In this document: positions 1 to 6,240 of the stretch, in pieces
Layout of the letters: the number at the start of each line of letters is the position of its first letter
How positions within the stretch are numbered: position 1 is the first letter of the stretch
Assembly: GCA_008501785.1 (NCBI GenBank)
Contig: QQUD01000034.1
Span: forward strand, 1 to 12,940
Direction: 5' to 3'
From: Chloroflexota bacterium
GTDB taxonomy: Bacteria; Chloroflexota; Anaerolineae; Promineifilales; Promineifilaceae
Length of the DNA: 12,940 nucleotides
The notes under the pieces: generated by a model
What the model was told of the DNA's origin: nothing
Seen by the model: only the letters and a program-made list of their open reading frames with translations
The model's database searches: none
Position numbers and translations under genes: made by a program

Positions 1-538
1 CATGTAACAAGGTCCAATCTTCATCACCAAGGTGAGCAGCAAGTGCCTGTGCACTCAATAACATGCTGGCAAATGAGCGGGTTTGCGCGATGCTTTGCTC
101 TTGTGCGGCAACCGTGGACAAAACAATGTCTGATTGTTGTGCCAGCGGGCTGTCTGGGTAACAGGTAATAGTCCAGACGGCAGCGCCTCCTTGCTGCTGG
201 AATTTGGAAACGGCCGTAATCGTTTCCGTCGTTGTGCCAGAGCGAGAAATCGCTACCAGCAGCGTCTTGGCCGGGTCGGCCACTATTGTCTGACCAAACA
301 GCAGCAGTTCAGAAGCAGGACAGGCGCGAGCAACGATGCCGGTTAATTGCTGAAACAGGGCAGCAGCAGTCACCGATAGATAATGGGTGGAACCACAGCC
401 AATAAATAGTACGTGATTCGGGTTCAGCGTTTGCCAGCTTTGTGTGAGCGTCGGCGCGGTCTTCGCAAAAACAGCCAGGGCATCTTCCCAGGCAGTCGGT
501 TGAGTTGTAATTTCTTGATACGTGTGTTGTCCATTCAT
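1..538 (-). CDS. SIS-domain phosphosugar isomerase (AgaS/GlmS-isomerase-like), partial
   Basis: The first 179 residues are present; the gene runs off the left edge. The protein starts at the ATG at 538-536 (MNGQHTYQEITTQPTAW), an opening typical of AgaS and of the isomerase half of GlmS. The SIS fold is visible as a hydrophobic strand ending in GCGST (residues 47-51) and the phosphosugar-binding SRSGTTTET (98-106). The family binds amino- or keto-sugar phosphates and catalyses aldose-ketose isomerisation, often coupled to deamination, in the cytoplasm. No glutaminase domain precedes it, so it is not a full GlmS. The ribosome site is weak (AGAG about 8 bases upstream). It lies downstream of a DeoR-family gene on the same strand, the usual regulator type for amino-sugar or sugar-phosphate genes, so the two probably work together. 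The exact substrate cannot be read from the sequence. Confidence 0.85.
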   Translation of the reverse strand, partial: MNGQHTYQEITTQPTAWEDALAVFAKTAPTLTQSWQTLNPNHVLFIGCGSTHYLSVTAAALFQQLTGIVARACPASELLLFGQTIVADPAKTLLVAISRSGTTTETITAVSKFQQQGGAAVWTITCYPDSPLAQQSDIVLSTVAAQEQSIAQTRSFASMLLSAQALAAHLGDEDWTLLH

Positions 539-586
539 AATATTTCTCTTGTTTATTTAAAGATTGAATAGTCGATTTGCATTCGC

Positions 587-615
587 CACATAAAGTTTTG
601 CCAAAACGTTGTCAA
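587..615 (-). promoter_or_regulatory. Candidate sigma70-type promoter for the SIS gene
   Basis: Read on the minus strand, TTGACA (615-610) is followed after 17 bases by TATGTG (592-587), about 50 bases before the SIS start codon. The -35 is perfect and the -10 is poor. The spacer holds the near-palindrome GTTTTGCCAAAAC (plus strand 594-606), a possible operator. This would let the SIS gene be transcribed apart from the deoR-type gene upstream. Confidence 0.4.
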
Positions 616-727
616 GCAAAATGCATGTCAAAAAGCGCCAGCAAAAGTCAGGCATCTGTACCAAATAGATTTCACGCTGCATACTACATGAGGAAGCTAT
701 TGATATTTACTCACATCCCTCACTAGT

Positions 728-777
728 ACTGAAACCAACATCTTTTGTCGGGTAAAATGTTTGCGAATGGTTTCAGT
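728..777. repeat. Inverted repeat with 10-bp arms, 30-base loop
   Basis: ACTGAAACCA at 728-737 is the exact reverse complement of TGGTTTCAGT at 768-777. It lies in the 290-base gap between the DeoR-type gene and the SIS gene. TGAAACC half-sites resemble LacI/GalR-family operators, but the wide spacing also allows a long-looped RNA hairpin in a read-through transcript. The rest of the gap (539-727) shows only the SIS promoter candidate and no gene. Confidence 0.6.
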
Positions 778-780
778 TTA

Positions 781-830
781 AGTGTTCCGGCGCAATGTGC
801 TATCCGGCAATACTTGTTGGTCGGAACACT
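781..830. repeat. Inverted repeat with 9-bp arms, 32-base loop
   Basis: AGTGTTCCG at 781-789 pairs with CGGAACACT at 822-830, the latter touching the stop codon of the DeoR-type gene (831-829). It has almost the same geometry as the neighbouring 728-777 repeat, three bases away, but a different arm sequence. There is no T-run, so it is not an ordinary terminator. Confidence 0.55.
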
Positions 831-1587
831 AGGCTAAAATTAATTCCAGCCCCTTTTCTCGTAATTCCGCCGCTATTTCAGGTTGTAGTTGATCATCAGA
901 GATAATGGTGTGAACGGCCGTTATTGGAGCCAGAAAGACTGTACTGACCCGGCCAAATTTGGTATGGTCGGCCACCACTACCCCTTGAGGAGCAATTTGT
1001 AAAATCGCTCGGTCCGTCATCGCTTCCGGCATAAAGTCGCTGGTAAAACCATGTTCAGCATCAACCGCCCGCATCCCCATAAAAACCAGGTCAGCCCGAA
1101 ACTCACGCACTGCCATCTCGGCAATGTGACCCACCATCGACATCTCACTCTGGCGCAACATTCCGCCAATCACGATCAGTTCGATGTTTTCTTGCCCTGC
1201 AAGTTGATTAATCACAGGCACTGAATTCGTAATAACGGTCAAATCTTCAATTTCCTTCAGGTGGGGCGCAATGGCAGCTACTGTGCTGCCGCTGCCGAGG
1301 AAGATAGTTTGTTTGGCAGCAACGAGTGAGGCAGCAACCTTCCCGATGCGCAGCTTCTCGTCTGTCTGCTCTACTTGCCGCTGCAAGATCGGCGGCTCTT
1401 TTTCGGCACGCCCAACGCGTACCGCACCACCATGCGTGCGTCTAATCCAGCCCATTTGGGACAGCTCTTCCAAATCACGGCGAATGGTTGCTTCACTGAC
1501 ATTGATGAGGCGGTTGAGTTCAGCTACGGTAACTTGACCATTTTCATTAACAATGTCTCTAATTTGTGTGTGACGGCTAGATTTCAT
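829..1587 (-). CDS. DeoR/GlpR-family transcriptional regulator
   Basis: A 252-residue repressor-type protein of the usual family length. The N-terminus holds the DeoR helix-turn-helix: RHTQIRDIV, then TVAELNRLINVSEATIRRDL and LSQMGWIRRTHGGAV. The C-terminal two thirds is the DeoRC sugar-phosphate sensor fold, with LGSGSTV, TNS, IGGMLR and the late ADHTKFG. Such proteins usually repress sugar-phosphate or amino-sugar genes and release DNA on binding a phosphorylated sugar. I chose the ATG at 1587 because GAGGG sits about 9 bases before it and because MKSSRHTQ is the expected beginning; an in-frame ATG at 1650 would lie upstream of the promoter. The likely target is the SIS isomerase gene downstream. 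The divergent beta-oxidation cluster is a second possible target because the operator-like repeats lie between the two promoters. Confidence 0.92.
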   Translation of the reverse strand: MKSSRHTQIRDIVNENGQVTVAELNRLINVSEATIRRDLEELSQMGWIRRTHGGAVRVGRAEKEPPILQRQVEQTDEKLRIGKVAASLVAAKQTIFLGSGSTVAAIAPHLKEIEDLTVITNSVPVINQLAGQENIELIVIGGMLRQSEMSMVGHIAEMAVREFRADLVFMGMRAVDAEHGFTSDFMPEAMTDRAILQIAPQGVVVADHTKFGRVSTVFLAPITAVHTIISDDQLQPEIAAELREKGLELILA

Positions 1588-1612
1588 AAGGACTTCCCTC
1601 AACTTTCTGCGC

Positions 1613-1641
1613 ATTATAAGCAATAAACGCGCAAAAGTCAA
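1613..1641 (-). promoter_or_regulatory. Strong sigma70-type promoter of the DeoR-type gene
   Basis: On the minus strand, TTGACT (1641-1636), a 17-base spacer and a perfect TATAAT (1618-1613) stand about 25 bases before the chosen start codon at 1587. The fit also supports the start at 1587 rather than 1650. Confidence 0.75.
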
Positions 1642-1647
1642 CACAAA

Positions 1648-1692
1648 CAATCATTTTCAATCATTTTATTGACTGGAAATGATTGGATGATT
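1648..1692. promoter_or_regulatory. Four-half-site operator array between divergent genes
   Basis: CAATCATTTT is repeated head-to-tail at 1648-1657 and 1658-1667, then appears inverted as AAATGATTG at 1677-1685 and partially as GATGATT at 1686-1692. Tandem half-sites about 10 bases (one helix turn) apart are typical of DeoR-family operators. The array starts just upstream of the -35 of the DeoR-type gene and ends just upstream of the -35 region for the acyl-CoA dehydrogenase. Binding by the adjacent regulator is inferred. Confidence 0.6.
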
Positions 1693-1699
1693 AGCCAAG

Positions 1700-1728
1700 T
1701 GATTTGTCCGTTCACTTTGTAATATAAT
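1700..1728 (+). promoter_or_regulatory. Candidate promoter of the beta-oxidation cluster
   Basis: A perfect TATAAT at 1723-1728 lies about 62 bases before the acyl-CoA dehydrogenase start. The best-spaced -35 (TGATTT, 1700-1705, 17-base spacer) is weak, which suggests an activator or a regulated promoter. It directly follows the operator-like array. Confidence 0.5.
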
Positions 1729-1790
1729 GATGGATAGGATCAATCCATTCTCTAATCAGATCAGCCAATAAAATAAAAATGAGGAGAACA

Positions 1791-2936
1791 ATGCAAGAGT
1801 TTATGATTGATGAAGAACATCACATGTTCCGCGATGCGTTTCGGGCATTTTTGCAGCGAGAAGCCATTCCCCATGAAGAAGCATGGACACATGCAGGCAT
1901 TGCAAACCGTGAGGTATGGCACAAAGCTGGTAAAAATGGCTTTTTGGCAATGGATGTACCTGAAGCTTATGGCGGCATGAATGTGAAAGATTTTCGCTTT
2001 AATGCGATTATCAGTGAAGAATTGGCTTATGCCAACGTCAGCAGTCTCGGGTTTGGTGTCCATTCAGATATTGTAGTGCCCTACTTTTTACATTACGCTA
2101 CCGATGCACAAAAACAGCGTTGGCTGCCTACATGTGTTACCGGCGAGACGATTTGCGCCATTGGCATGACAGAACCGAATGCAGGCAGCGATGTGCAGGG
2201 CATTCAAACGACAGCAGTTAAACAACCTGACGGCAGTTATTTGGTGAACGGGCAAAAGACGTTTATTACGAATGGCGTGTTGGCGGGGTTGGTGGTAACG
2301 GCCGTTATAACCACCCCATCCACCGGTCACAAAGGCATCAGCCTGCTCGTGCTCGAAGACGGCATGGAAGGATTCGAGCACAGCCGCAAACTCAACAAAA
2401 TGGGCATGAAAGGCAACGACACCGCCGAACTGTTCTTCTCCAATGTGCGCGTTCCTGCCGAAAATCTGTTGGGCGAAGAAGGCAAGGGCTTCATTTATAT
2501 GATGCAGCAGCTGCCCCAAGAGCGGTTAACCATCGCTGTCCAGGCCATAGCTGGTGCAGAAGCCGCCCTTAAAGAAACAATCAGCTACTGCCACGACCGT
2601 ACCGCATTTGGTCGCCCCATCGGTAAATTCCAAAATACACGTTTTAAACTGGCCGAAATGAAAACAGAAATTACCATTGGCCGCACCTTTGTCGATCAAT
2701 GCATCATGGAACTCAATGCAGGCACACTAACCACCGAAAAAGCATCAATGGCAAAATATTGGCTCACTGATCTGGTCAACAAAGTGGTTGATGAATGCGT
2801 GCAACTGCACGGCGGCTACGGCTACATGTCCGAATATCCCATCGCCAAAATGTACACCGACACCCGAGCTGGACGCATCTACGGCGGCACAAATGAGATT
2901 ATGAAAGAGATTATTGGCCGCGCAATGGGATTTTAA
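1791..2936 (+). CDS. Acyl-CoA dehydrogenase, long-chain (LCAD) type
   Basis: A 381-residue FAD enzyme that introduces the alpha-beta double bond into acyl-CoA, the first step of beta-oxidation, passing electrons to an electron-transfer flavoprotein. Visible family marks are AIGMTEPNAGSD with a following ITNG (substrate/FAD region), RTAFGRPIGKFQ, QLHGGYGYMSEYPI and the C-terminal IYGGTNEIMKEIIGR. In medium- and short-chain enzymes the catalytic base is the Glu of YEGT; here that position is Gly, and the Glu of LPQERL (residue 244) takes the role, as in LCAD and isovaleryl-CoA dehydrogenase. The IYGGTNEIMKE end is very close to animal LCAD. GAGGAG six bases before the ATG at 1791 decides this start over the one at 1779. 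It is the first gene of the plus-strand beta-oxidation cluster. Chain length and branching preference are inferred from the family only. Confidence 0.93.
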   Translation: MQEFMIDEEHHMFRDAFRAFLQREAIPHEEAWTHAGIANREVWHKAGKNGFLAMDVPEAYGGMNVKDFRFNAIISEELAYANVSSLGFGVHSDIVVPYFLHYATDAQKQRWLPTCVTGETICAIGMTEPNAGSDVQGIQTTAVKQPDGSYLVNGQKTFITNGVLAGLVVTAVITTPSTGHKGISLLVLEDGMEGFEHSRKLNKMGMKGNDTAELFFSNVRVPAENLLGEEGKGFIYMMQQLPQERLTIAVQAIAGAEAALKETISYCHDRTAFGRPIGKFQNTRFKLAEMKTEITIGRTFVDQCIMELNAGTLTTEKASMAKYWLTDLVNKVVDECVQLHGGYGYMSEYPIAKMYTDTRAGRIYGGTNEIMKEIIGRAMGF

Positions 2937-2942
2937 ATTTAC

Positions 2943-2986
2943 GATTTACGATTTACATGTGACACATTAATTGTAAATCGTAAATC
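2943..2986. repeat. Heptanucleotide (ATTTACG) repeat forming a 15-bp hairpin
   Basis: Seven bases after the dehydrogenase stop, ATTTACG units are repeated in period 7, and the copies are mirrored: GATTTACGATTTACA (2943-2957) is the exact reverse complement of 2972-2986, leaving a 14-base loop. It fills the gap before the next gene and has no T-run. It could act as an mRNA hairpin between cistrons. The same unit recurs after the thiolase gene and, in variant form, inside purL. Confidence 0.75.
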
Positions 2987-2999
2987 CAAAATTCTTCAT

Positions 3000-4187
3000 A
3001 TGTCTACACCACTCAAAAACCTAAAAATACTCGACTTTTCCACCCTCCTGCCCGGTCCGTATGCAACGATGATGTTGGCAGATTTGGGGGCGGATGTTTT
3101 GCGGATTGAAGCGCCGAACCGGCCAGATTTGACGCGGTTGATACCGCCGTTTGATGAGGATGGCATTTCGGCAGGGCAGGCACTGCTCAATCGCAGCAAA
3201 CGCAGTCTGGGATTAAACTTGAAAGCTGAAGGCGCAGCCAACATTGTCAAAAAGCTGATTAATCAGCAAGGGTATGACATTGTTGTGGAACAATCGCGCC
3301 CCGGCGTGATGGATCGACTCGGTGTCGGGTACGAAGCACTGCAAGCCATTTGTCCGCACCTGATTTACTGCTCGCTCACGGGGTACGGGCAAACGGGTCC
3401 TTTTCGAGATCGGGCAGGGCATGACATCAACTATTTGGCTTTATCGGGCATGATTGCGCATTACGGGCGACCCCCTCAAGTCCCCCCACCGTTACCCACA
3501 CAGGTTGCCGACATCGGCGGAGGCAGTTTGCATCTCGTCATTGGCCTACTCAGTGCCGTCATTCGCCGCAGTGCAACAGGAGAAGGCGCACATGTTGATA
3601 TTTCGATGCATGATGGTGCACTGGCGTGGAACAGCATGACTGCTGCATCGGTGCTTGTGGGTGATGTGACGCCTAAGCCCGAAGGAGAGCTGTTGAACGG
3701 TGGGATTTATTATGATTTTTATGAGACGGGTGACGGCCGTTACCTCTCCCTCGGCGCACTCGAACCCAAATTCTGGACACAGTTCTGTACCGCCATCAAC
3801 CGCACAGACTTGATTCAACCCGGTATGGATTTCGACAAAACCAACCAGCAAACGCTCAAAACAGAAATTTGCACCATCGTTCGTTCCAAGACGTTGGCTG
3901 AATGGACTGACATATTTTCCAAGTTTGATGCCTGCGTCGAACCCGTGCTCACCACCCACGAAGCACTCAATCATGAACAAACCAAGGCGCGGGACATGGT
4001 AGTTGACGTACCTCACCAAAACGGGACCATGCAGCAGCAAATTGGCACACCCATCAAACTCTCAAACCACAAACCAACCTACAAACACATCGGCACCGAG
4101 TTAGGGAAGCACACCCACAATATTTTGGCAGAGATCGGTTACAATTCAGAGGAAATTTCTGCTTTGCAAGCCGCTGGTGTCATTTAA
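3000..4187 (+). CDS. CaiB/BaiF-family alpha-methylacyl-CoA racemase
   Basis: A 395-residue class III CoA-transferase-fold protein. The N-terminus has the family opening LKILDFSTLLPGPYATMML and ADLGADVLRIE. The racemase subgroup is indicated by GHDINYLALSG with His141, ADIGGGS with Asp171 and LGALEPKFW with Glu255. Their spacing (30 and 84) fits the His126/Asp156/Glu241 set of mycobacterial MCR. The end, DACVEPVLTTHEALNH, also matches AMACR. The enzyme interconverts 2R- and 2S-methylacyl-CoA so that methyl-branched chains can enter the dehydrogenase step. The gene lies 63 bases after the acyl-CoA dehydrogenase, which supports a shared pathway. No good ribosome site is visible before the ATG at 3000; the upstream hairpin repeat fills that space. 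A formyl-CoA-type transferase is the alternative but is less likely given the racemase residues. Confidence 0.88.
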   Translation: MSTPLKNLKILDFSTLLPGPYATMMLADLGADVLRIEAPNRPDLTRLIPPFDEDGISAGQALLNRSKRSLGLNLKAEGAANIVKKLINQQGYDIVVEQSRPGVMDRLGVGYEALQAICPHLIYCSLTGYGQTGPFRDRAGHDINYLALSGMIAHYGRPPQVPPPLPTQVADIGGGSLHLVIGLLSAVIRRSATGEGAHVDISMHDGALAWNSMTAASVLVGDVTPKPEGELLNGGIYYDFYETGDGRYLSLGALEPKFWTQFCTAINRTDLIQPGMDFDKTNQQTLKTEICTIVRSKTLAEWTDIFSKFDACVEPVLTTHEALNHEQTKARDMVVDVPHQNGTMQQQIGTPIKLSNHKPTYKHIGTELGKHTHNILAEIGYNSEEISALQAAGVI

Positions 4188-4216
4188 TTAAATTTGGCTC
4201 TTTGGGAAATCAAGGT

Positions 4217-4271
4217 GAGTGGAGGCTTTAGCCGGAACATGTGCCGTGAGAACCGGCTAAAGCCTCCACTC
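4217..4271. repeat. REP-like perfect palindrome, 19-bp arms
   Basis: GAGTGGAGGCTTTAGCCGG (4217-4235) and its exact reverse complement (4253-4271) flank a 17-base loop. It sits in the 213-base gap between the racemase and thiolase genes, which holds no gene. There is no T-run on either side, so it looks like a dispersed repetitive extragenic palindrome rather than a terminator, although it could stall polymerase or protect mRNA ends. Confidence 0.75.
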
Positions 4272-4335
4272 CGACACAATATGTGGGTCTTACCCCATGA
4301 AATCCTAAAGAACCTTAAATTTCAAAGCCGTGACA

Positions 4336-4375
4336 CACTACCCATGAAAACCGTAGTGCGATTTGTTAAATCGCA
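4336..4375. repeat. Second small palindrome before the thiolase gene
   Basis: TGCGATTT (4357-4364) pairs with AAATCGCA (4368-4375) across a 3-base loop. CACTAC (4336-4341) pairs with GTAGTG (4353-4358), so two mutually exclusive hairpins are possible. It lies about 25 bases before the thiolase start and could be another dispersed repeat or a leader structure. Confidence 0.4.
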
Positions 4376-4400
4376 TATCGAATTATAGAGAGGATTAACC

Positions 4401-5612
4401 ATGACCCTAAATGCTTTTGTATTTGAAGCCATTCGCACCCCACGCTCGAAGGGAAAGGCAAGTGGTGAACTGCACGAGGTTAAACCAATTGATCTGGTTG
4501 TCACATTGATGGATGAATTGGTCGCCCGCACCGACCTCGACACGTCGCAAGTGGATGATGTGGTTTTGGGATGCGTAACACCCATTGGCGATCAGGGTCA
4601 AGATATTGCCAAAATTGCCGCGCAAAAAGCTGGCTGGGATATTGATGTGCCAGGGATGCAAGTCAATCGCTTCTGCGCCTCTGGCCTGGAAACTGTGAAC
4701 ATGGCAGCGATGAAGGTGCGTTCTGGTTGGGAAAACCTGGTGGTGGCGGGTGGCGTGGAAAGCATGTCTCGTGCGCCCATTGGCTCAGATGGTGGCCCCA
4801 TGTCACAAGACCCGCAAACCAACTACGATACTTATTTTGTGCCACAAGGTATCGGAGCAGATCTGATTGCGACGCTGGCAGGGTTTAGTCGGGATGATGT
4901 GGACAAGTTTGCTTTGCGATCTCAACAGAGAGCGGCGTTTGCGCGGGATAACGGCCGTTTCAACCGCTCCGTCATCCCCATCAAAGACATGAACGACCTT
5001 ACCATCCTCGAAAAAGATAGCTACATTCGCCCCAACACTACGCTTGAAGGCCTCGGCAACCTGCGCCCAGCTTTTGAAATGGCTGGACAAATGGGCTTCG
5101 ACTTTGTAGCCCAGCAAAAATATCCACACGTCGAAAAAATCAACCACGTCCACACCGCTGGCAACTCCTCAGGCATTGTCGATGGGGCAGCCCTCGTGCT
5201 CGTTGGCAGCGAAGACAGCGGCAAAACGTTGGGACTCACACCCCGCGCCCGAATTCGTGCCGCCGCTTTGGTTGGCACAGATCCCACCATCATGCTCACC
5301 GGCCCGGCTCCCGCCACCCGCAAAGCACTCAAGCTGGCAGGCATGAAAATGTCCGACATCGATCTTATCGAAGTCAACGAAGCGTTTGCCAGCGTGGTCA
5401 TGCGCTTCATGCGCGACATGAACATCGATTCCGCCGAAAACCTGAACGTCAATGGCGGTGCCATCGCTATGGGACACCCCCTCGGCGCAACCGGTGCCAT
5501 GCTGCTCGGCACACTCCTCGACGAAATGGAGCGTACCGACTGCGAAACCGGCTTAGTGACACTTTGTGTCGGCGGTGGCATGGGAATCGCCACAATTTTG
5601 GAACGAGTTTAA
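4401..5612 (+). CDS. Thiolase (acetyl-CoA C-acyltransferase)
   Basis: A 403-residue thiolase of standard length. It cleaves 3-ketoacyl-CoA with free CoA to give acetyl-CoA and a shortened acyl-CoA, or runs in reverse. The acylated cysteine is Cys92 in [15 protein letters not shown] lies in the C-terminal half, followed by the catalytic His359 in [15 protein letters not shown] and Cys389 in TLCVGGGMG. All three catalytic positions are intact. The start at 4401 is preceded by AGAGAGG at a good distance. Its neighbours (dehydrogenase, racemase, hydratase/dehydrogenase fusion) place it as the last step of the beta-oxidation cycle. The motifs alone do not tell a long-chain FadA/FadI type from a biosynthetic acetoacetyl-CoA thiolase; the context favours the degradative role. 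Confidence 0.93.
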   Translation: MTLNAFVFEAIRTPRSKGKASGELHEVKPIDLVVTLMDELVARTDLDTSQVDDVVLGCVTPIGDQGQDIAKIAAQKAGWDIDVPGMQVNRFCASGLETVNMAAMKVRSGWENLVVAGGVESMSRAPIGSDGGPMSQDPQTNYDTYFVPQGIGADLIATLAGFSRDDVDKFALRSQQRAAFARDNGRFNRSVIPIKDMNDLTILEKDSYIRPNTTLEGLGNLRPAFEMAGQMGFDFVAQQKYPHVEKINHVHTAGNSSGIVDGAALVLVGSEDSGKTLGLTPRARIRAAALVGTDPTIMLTGPAPATRKALKLAGMKMSDIDLIEVNEAFASVVMRFMRDMNIDSAENLNVNGGAIAMGHPLGATGAMLLGTLLDEMERTDCETGLVTLCVGGGMGIATILERV

Positions 5613-5613
5613 A

Positions 5614-5651
5614 AATTTACGATTTACGAAGCAACCGCCTAATCGTAAATT
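5614..5651. repeat. ATTTACG heptanucleotide repeat with inverted arm
   Basis: Two bases after the thiolase stop, AATTTACGAT (5614-5623) is followed by another unit and then by its exact reverse complement ATCGTAAATT (5642-5651). This is the same unit and layout as the repeat after the acyl-CoA dehydrogenase, with a shorter stem. Confidence 0.7.
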
Positions 5652-5680
5652 ATCAATCATGCATAAAAAGAAGAGGTAAC

Positions 5681-6166
5681 ATGCAAAACAATACAATAGA
5701 CAAAATGTTTGAATATAATTTATGGGCAAATACACAGTTGATTAAACTGTGCAAAGGGCTATCAGATGAGCAACTGGAGATGGAAGCTAAAGGCGTTTTT
5801 GGCAAAATTCATCCCACCCTTGTGCATTTGATTCAGGCTGAAGGGGGGTATTTGAATCGGATGACTGGAAAACGGCCGTGGGCAGAGGACCTGGATTGGG
5901 AAAATATGTCAATGAGCGATTTGCTGGAAAAGGCTACACTATCTGGCAATCGACTCATTGAAATGGCCAGCCAGGTTGATCCAGCCATACAACACACTGT
6001 TGACTATCAAGGTCAGCCATTTCACTACTTCAACTGGACTGTCGTCCTTCAAGCACTTTACCACGGCATAGAACACCGTACACAAATCAAGATTTTGCTC
6101 ACACACCTTGGTGTAGAACATCCCAATCTTTCTGCCTGGGATTACACAGAATCCTTATCGTTTTAA
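5681..6166 (+). CDS. DinB-family metal-binding protein
   Basis: A 161-residue four-helix-bundle protein of the DinB/YfiT type. It opens with the typical MFEYNLWANTQLI. The three expected metal-binding histidines are visible: His49 in HPTLVHLIQAE, and His128 and His132 in LYHGIEHRTQI. The helices between are well preserved, and the C-terminus (GVEHPNLSAWDY) also fits the family. Members include thiol-dependent transferases (bacillithiol or mycothiol S-transferases) and uncharacterised stress proteins; the reaction here cannot be assigned. AGAAGAGG about five bases before the ATG at 5681 fixes the start, although the open frame extends back into the thiolase gene. Its place between two beta-oxidation genes on the same strand suggests co-transcription, but a link to lipid breakdown is inferred only from position. 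Confidence 0.88.
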   Translation: MQNNTIDKMFEYNLWANTQLIKLCKGLSDEQLEMEAKGVFGKIHPTLVHLIQAEGGYLNRMTGKRPWAEDLDWENMSMSDLLEKATLSGNRLIEMASQVDPAIQHTVDYQGQPFHYFNWTVVLQALYHGIEHRTQIKILLTHLGVEHPNLSAWDYTESLSF

Positions 6167-6187
6167 CTTAGCGCGTATTTTGAATCG

Positions 6188-6225
6188 TCATTTCGACCCG
6201 TTCGGCTGCGCTCAGGGTAGGCTCT
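6188..6225 (+). repeat. Fragment of a dispersed REP-like repeat
   Basis: The stretch with CATTTCGACCCGTTCGGC followed by TGCGCTCAGGGTAGG resembles dispersed extragenic elements of the TTTCGAC...GCGCTCA type found in many environmental bacteria. It fills most of the 74-base gap and borders the GAGGAG ribosome site of the next gene. Recognition is from memory, with no second copy in this window. Confidence 0.35.
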
Positions 6226-6240
6226 TCGAGGAGAAAATCA

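Noticed and set aside
2088..2519. 143-codon minus-strand open frame opposite the acyl-CoA dehydrogenase gene
   Set aside because: No domain signal and no ribosome site; the plus-strand gene has intact catalytic motifs.
3546..4040. 164-codon minus-strand open frame opposite the racemase gene
   Set aside because: Overlaps a well-supported gene and its translation resembles no family.
5021..5593. 190-codon minus-strand open frame opposite the thiolase gene
   Set aside because: It lies fully within the thiolase coding sequence, has no recognisable motif, and is a shadow of biased third positions there.
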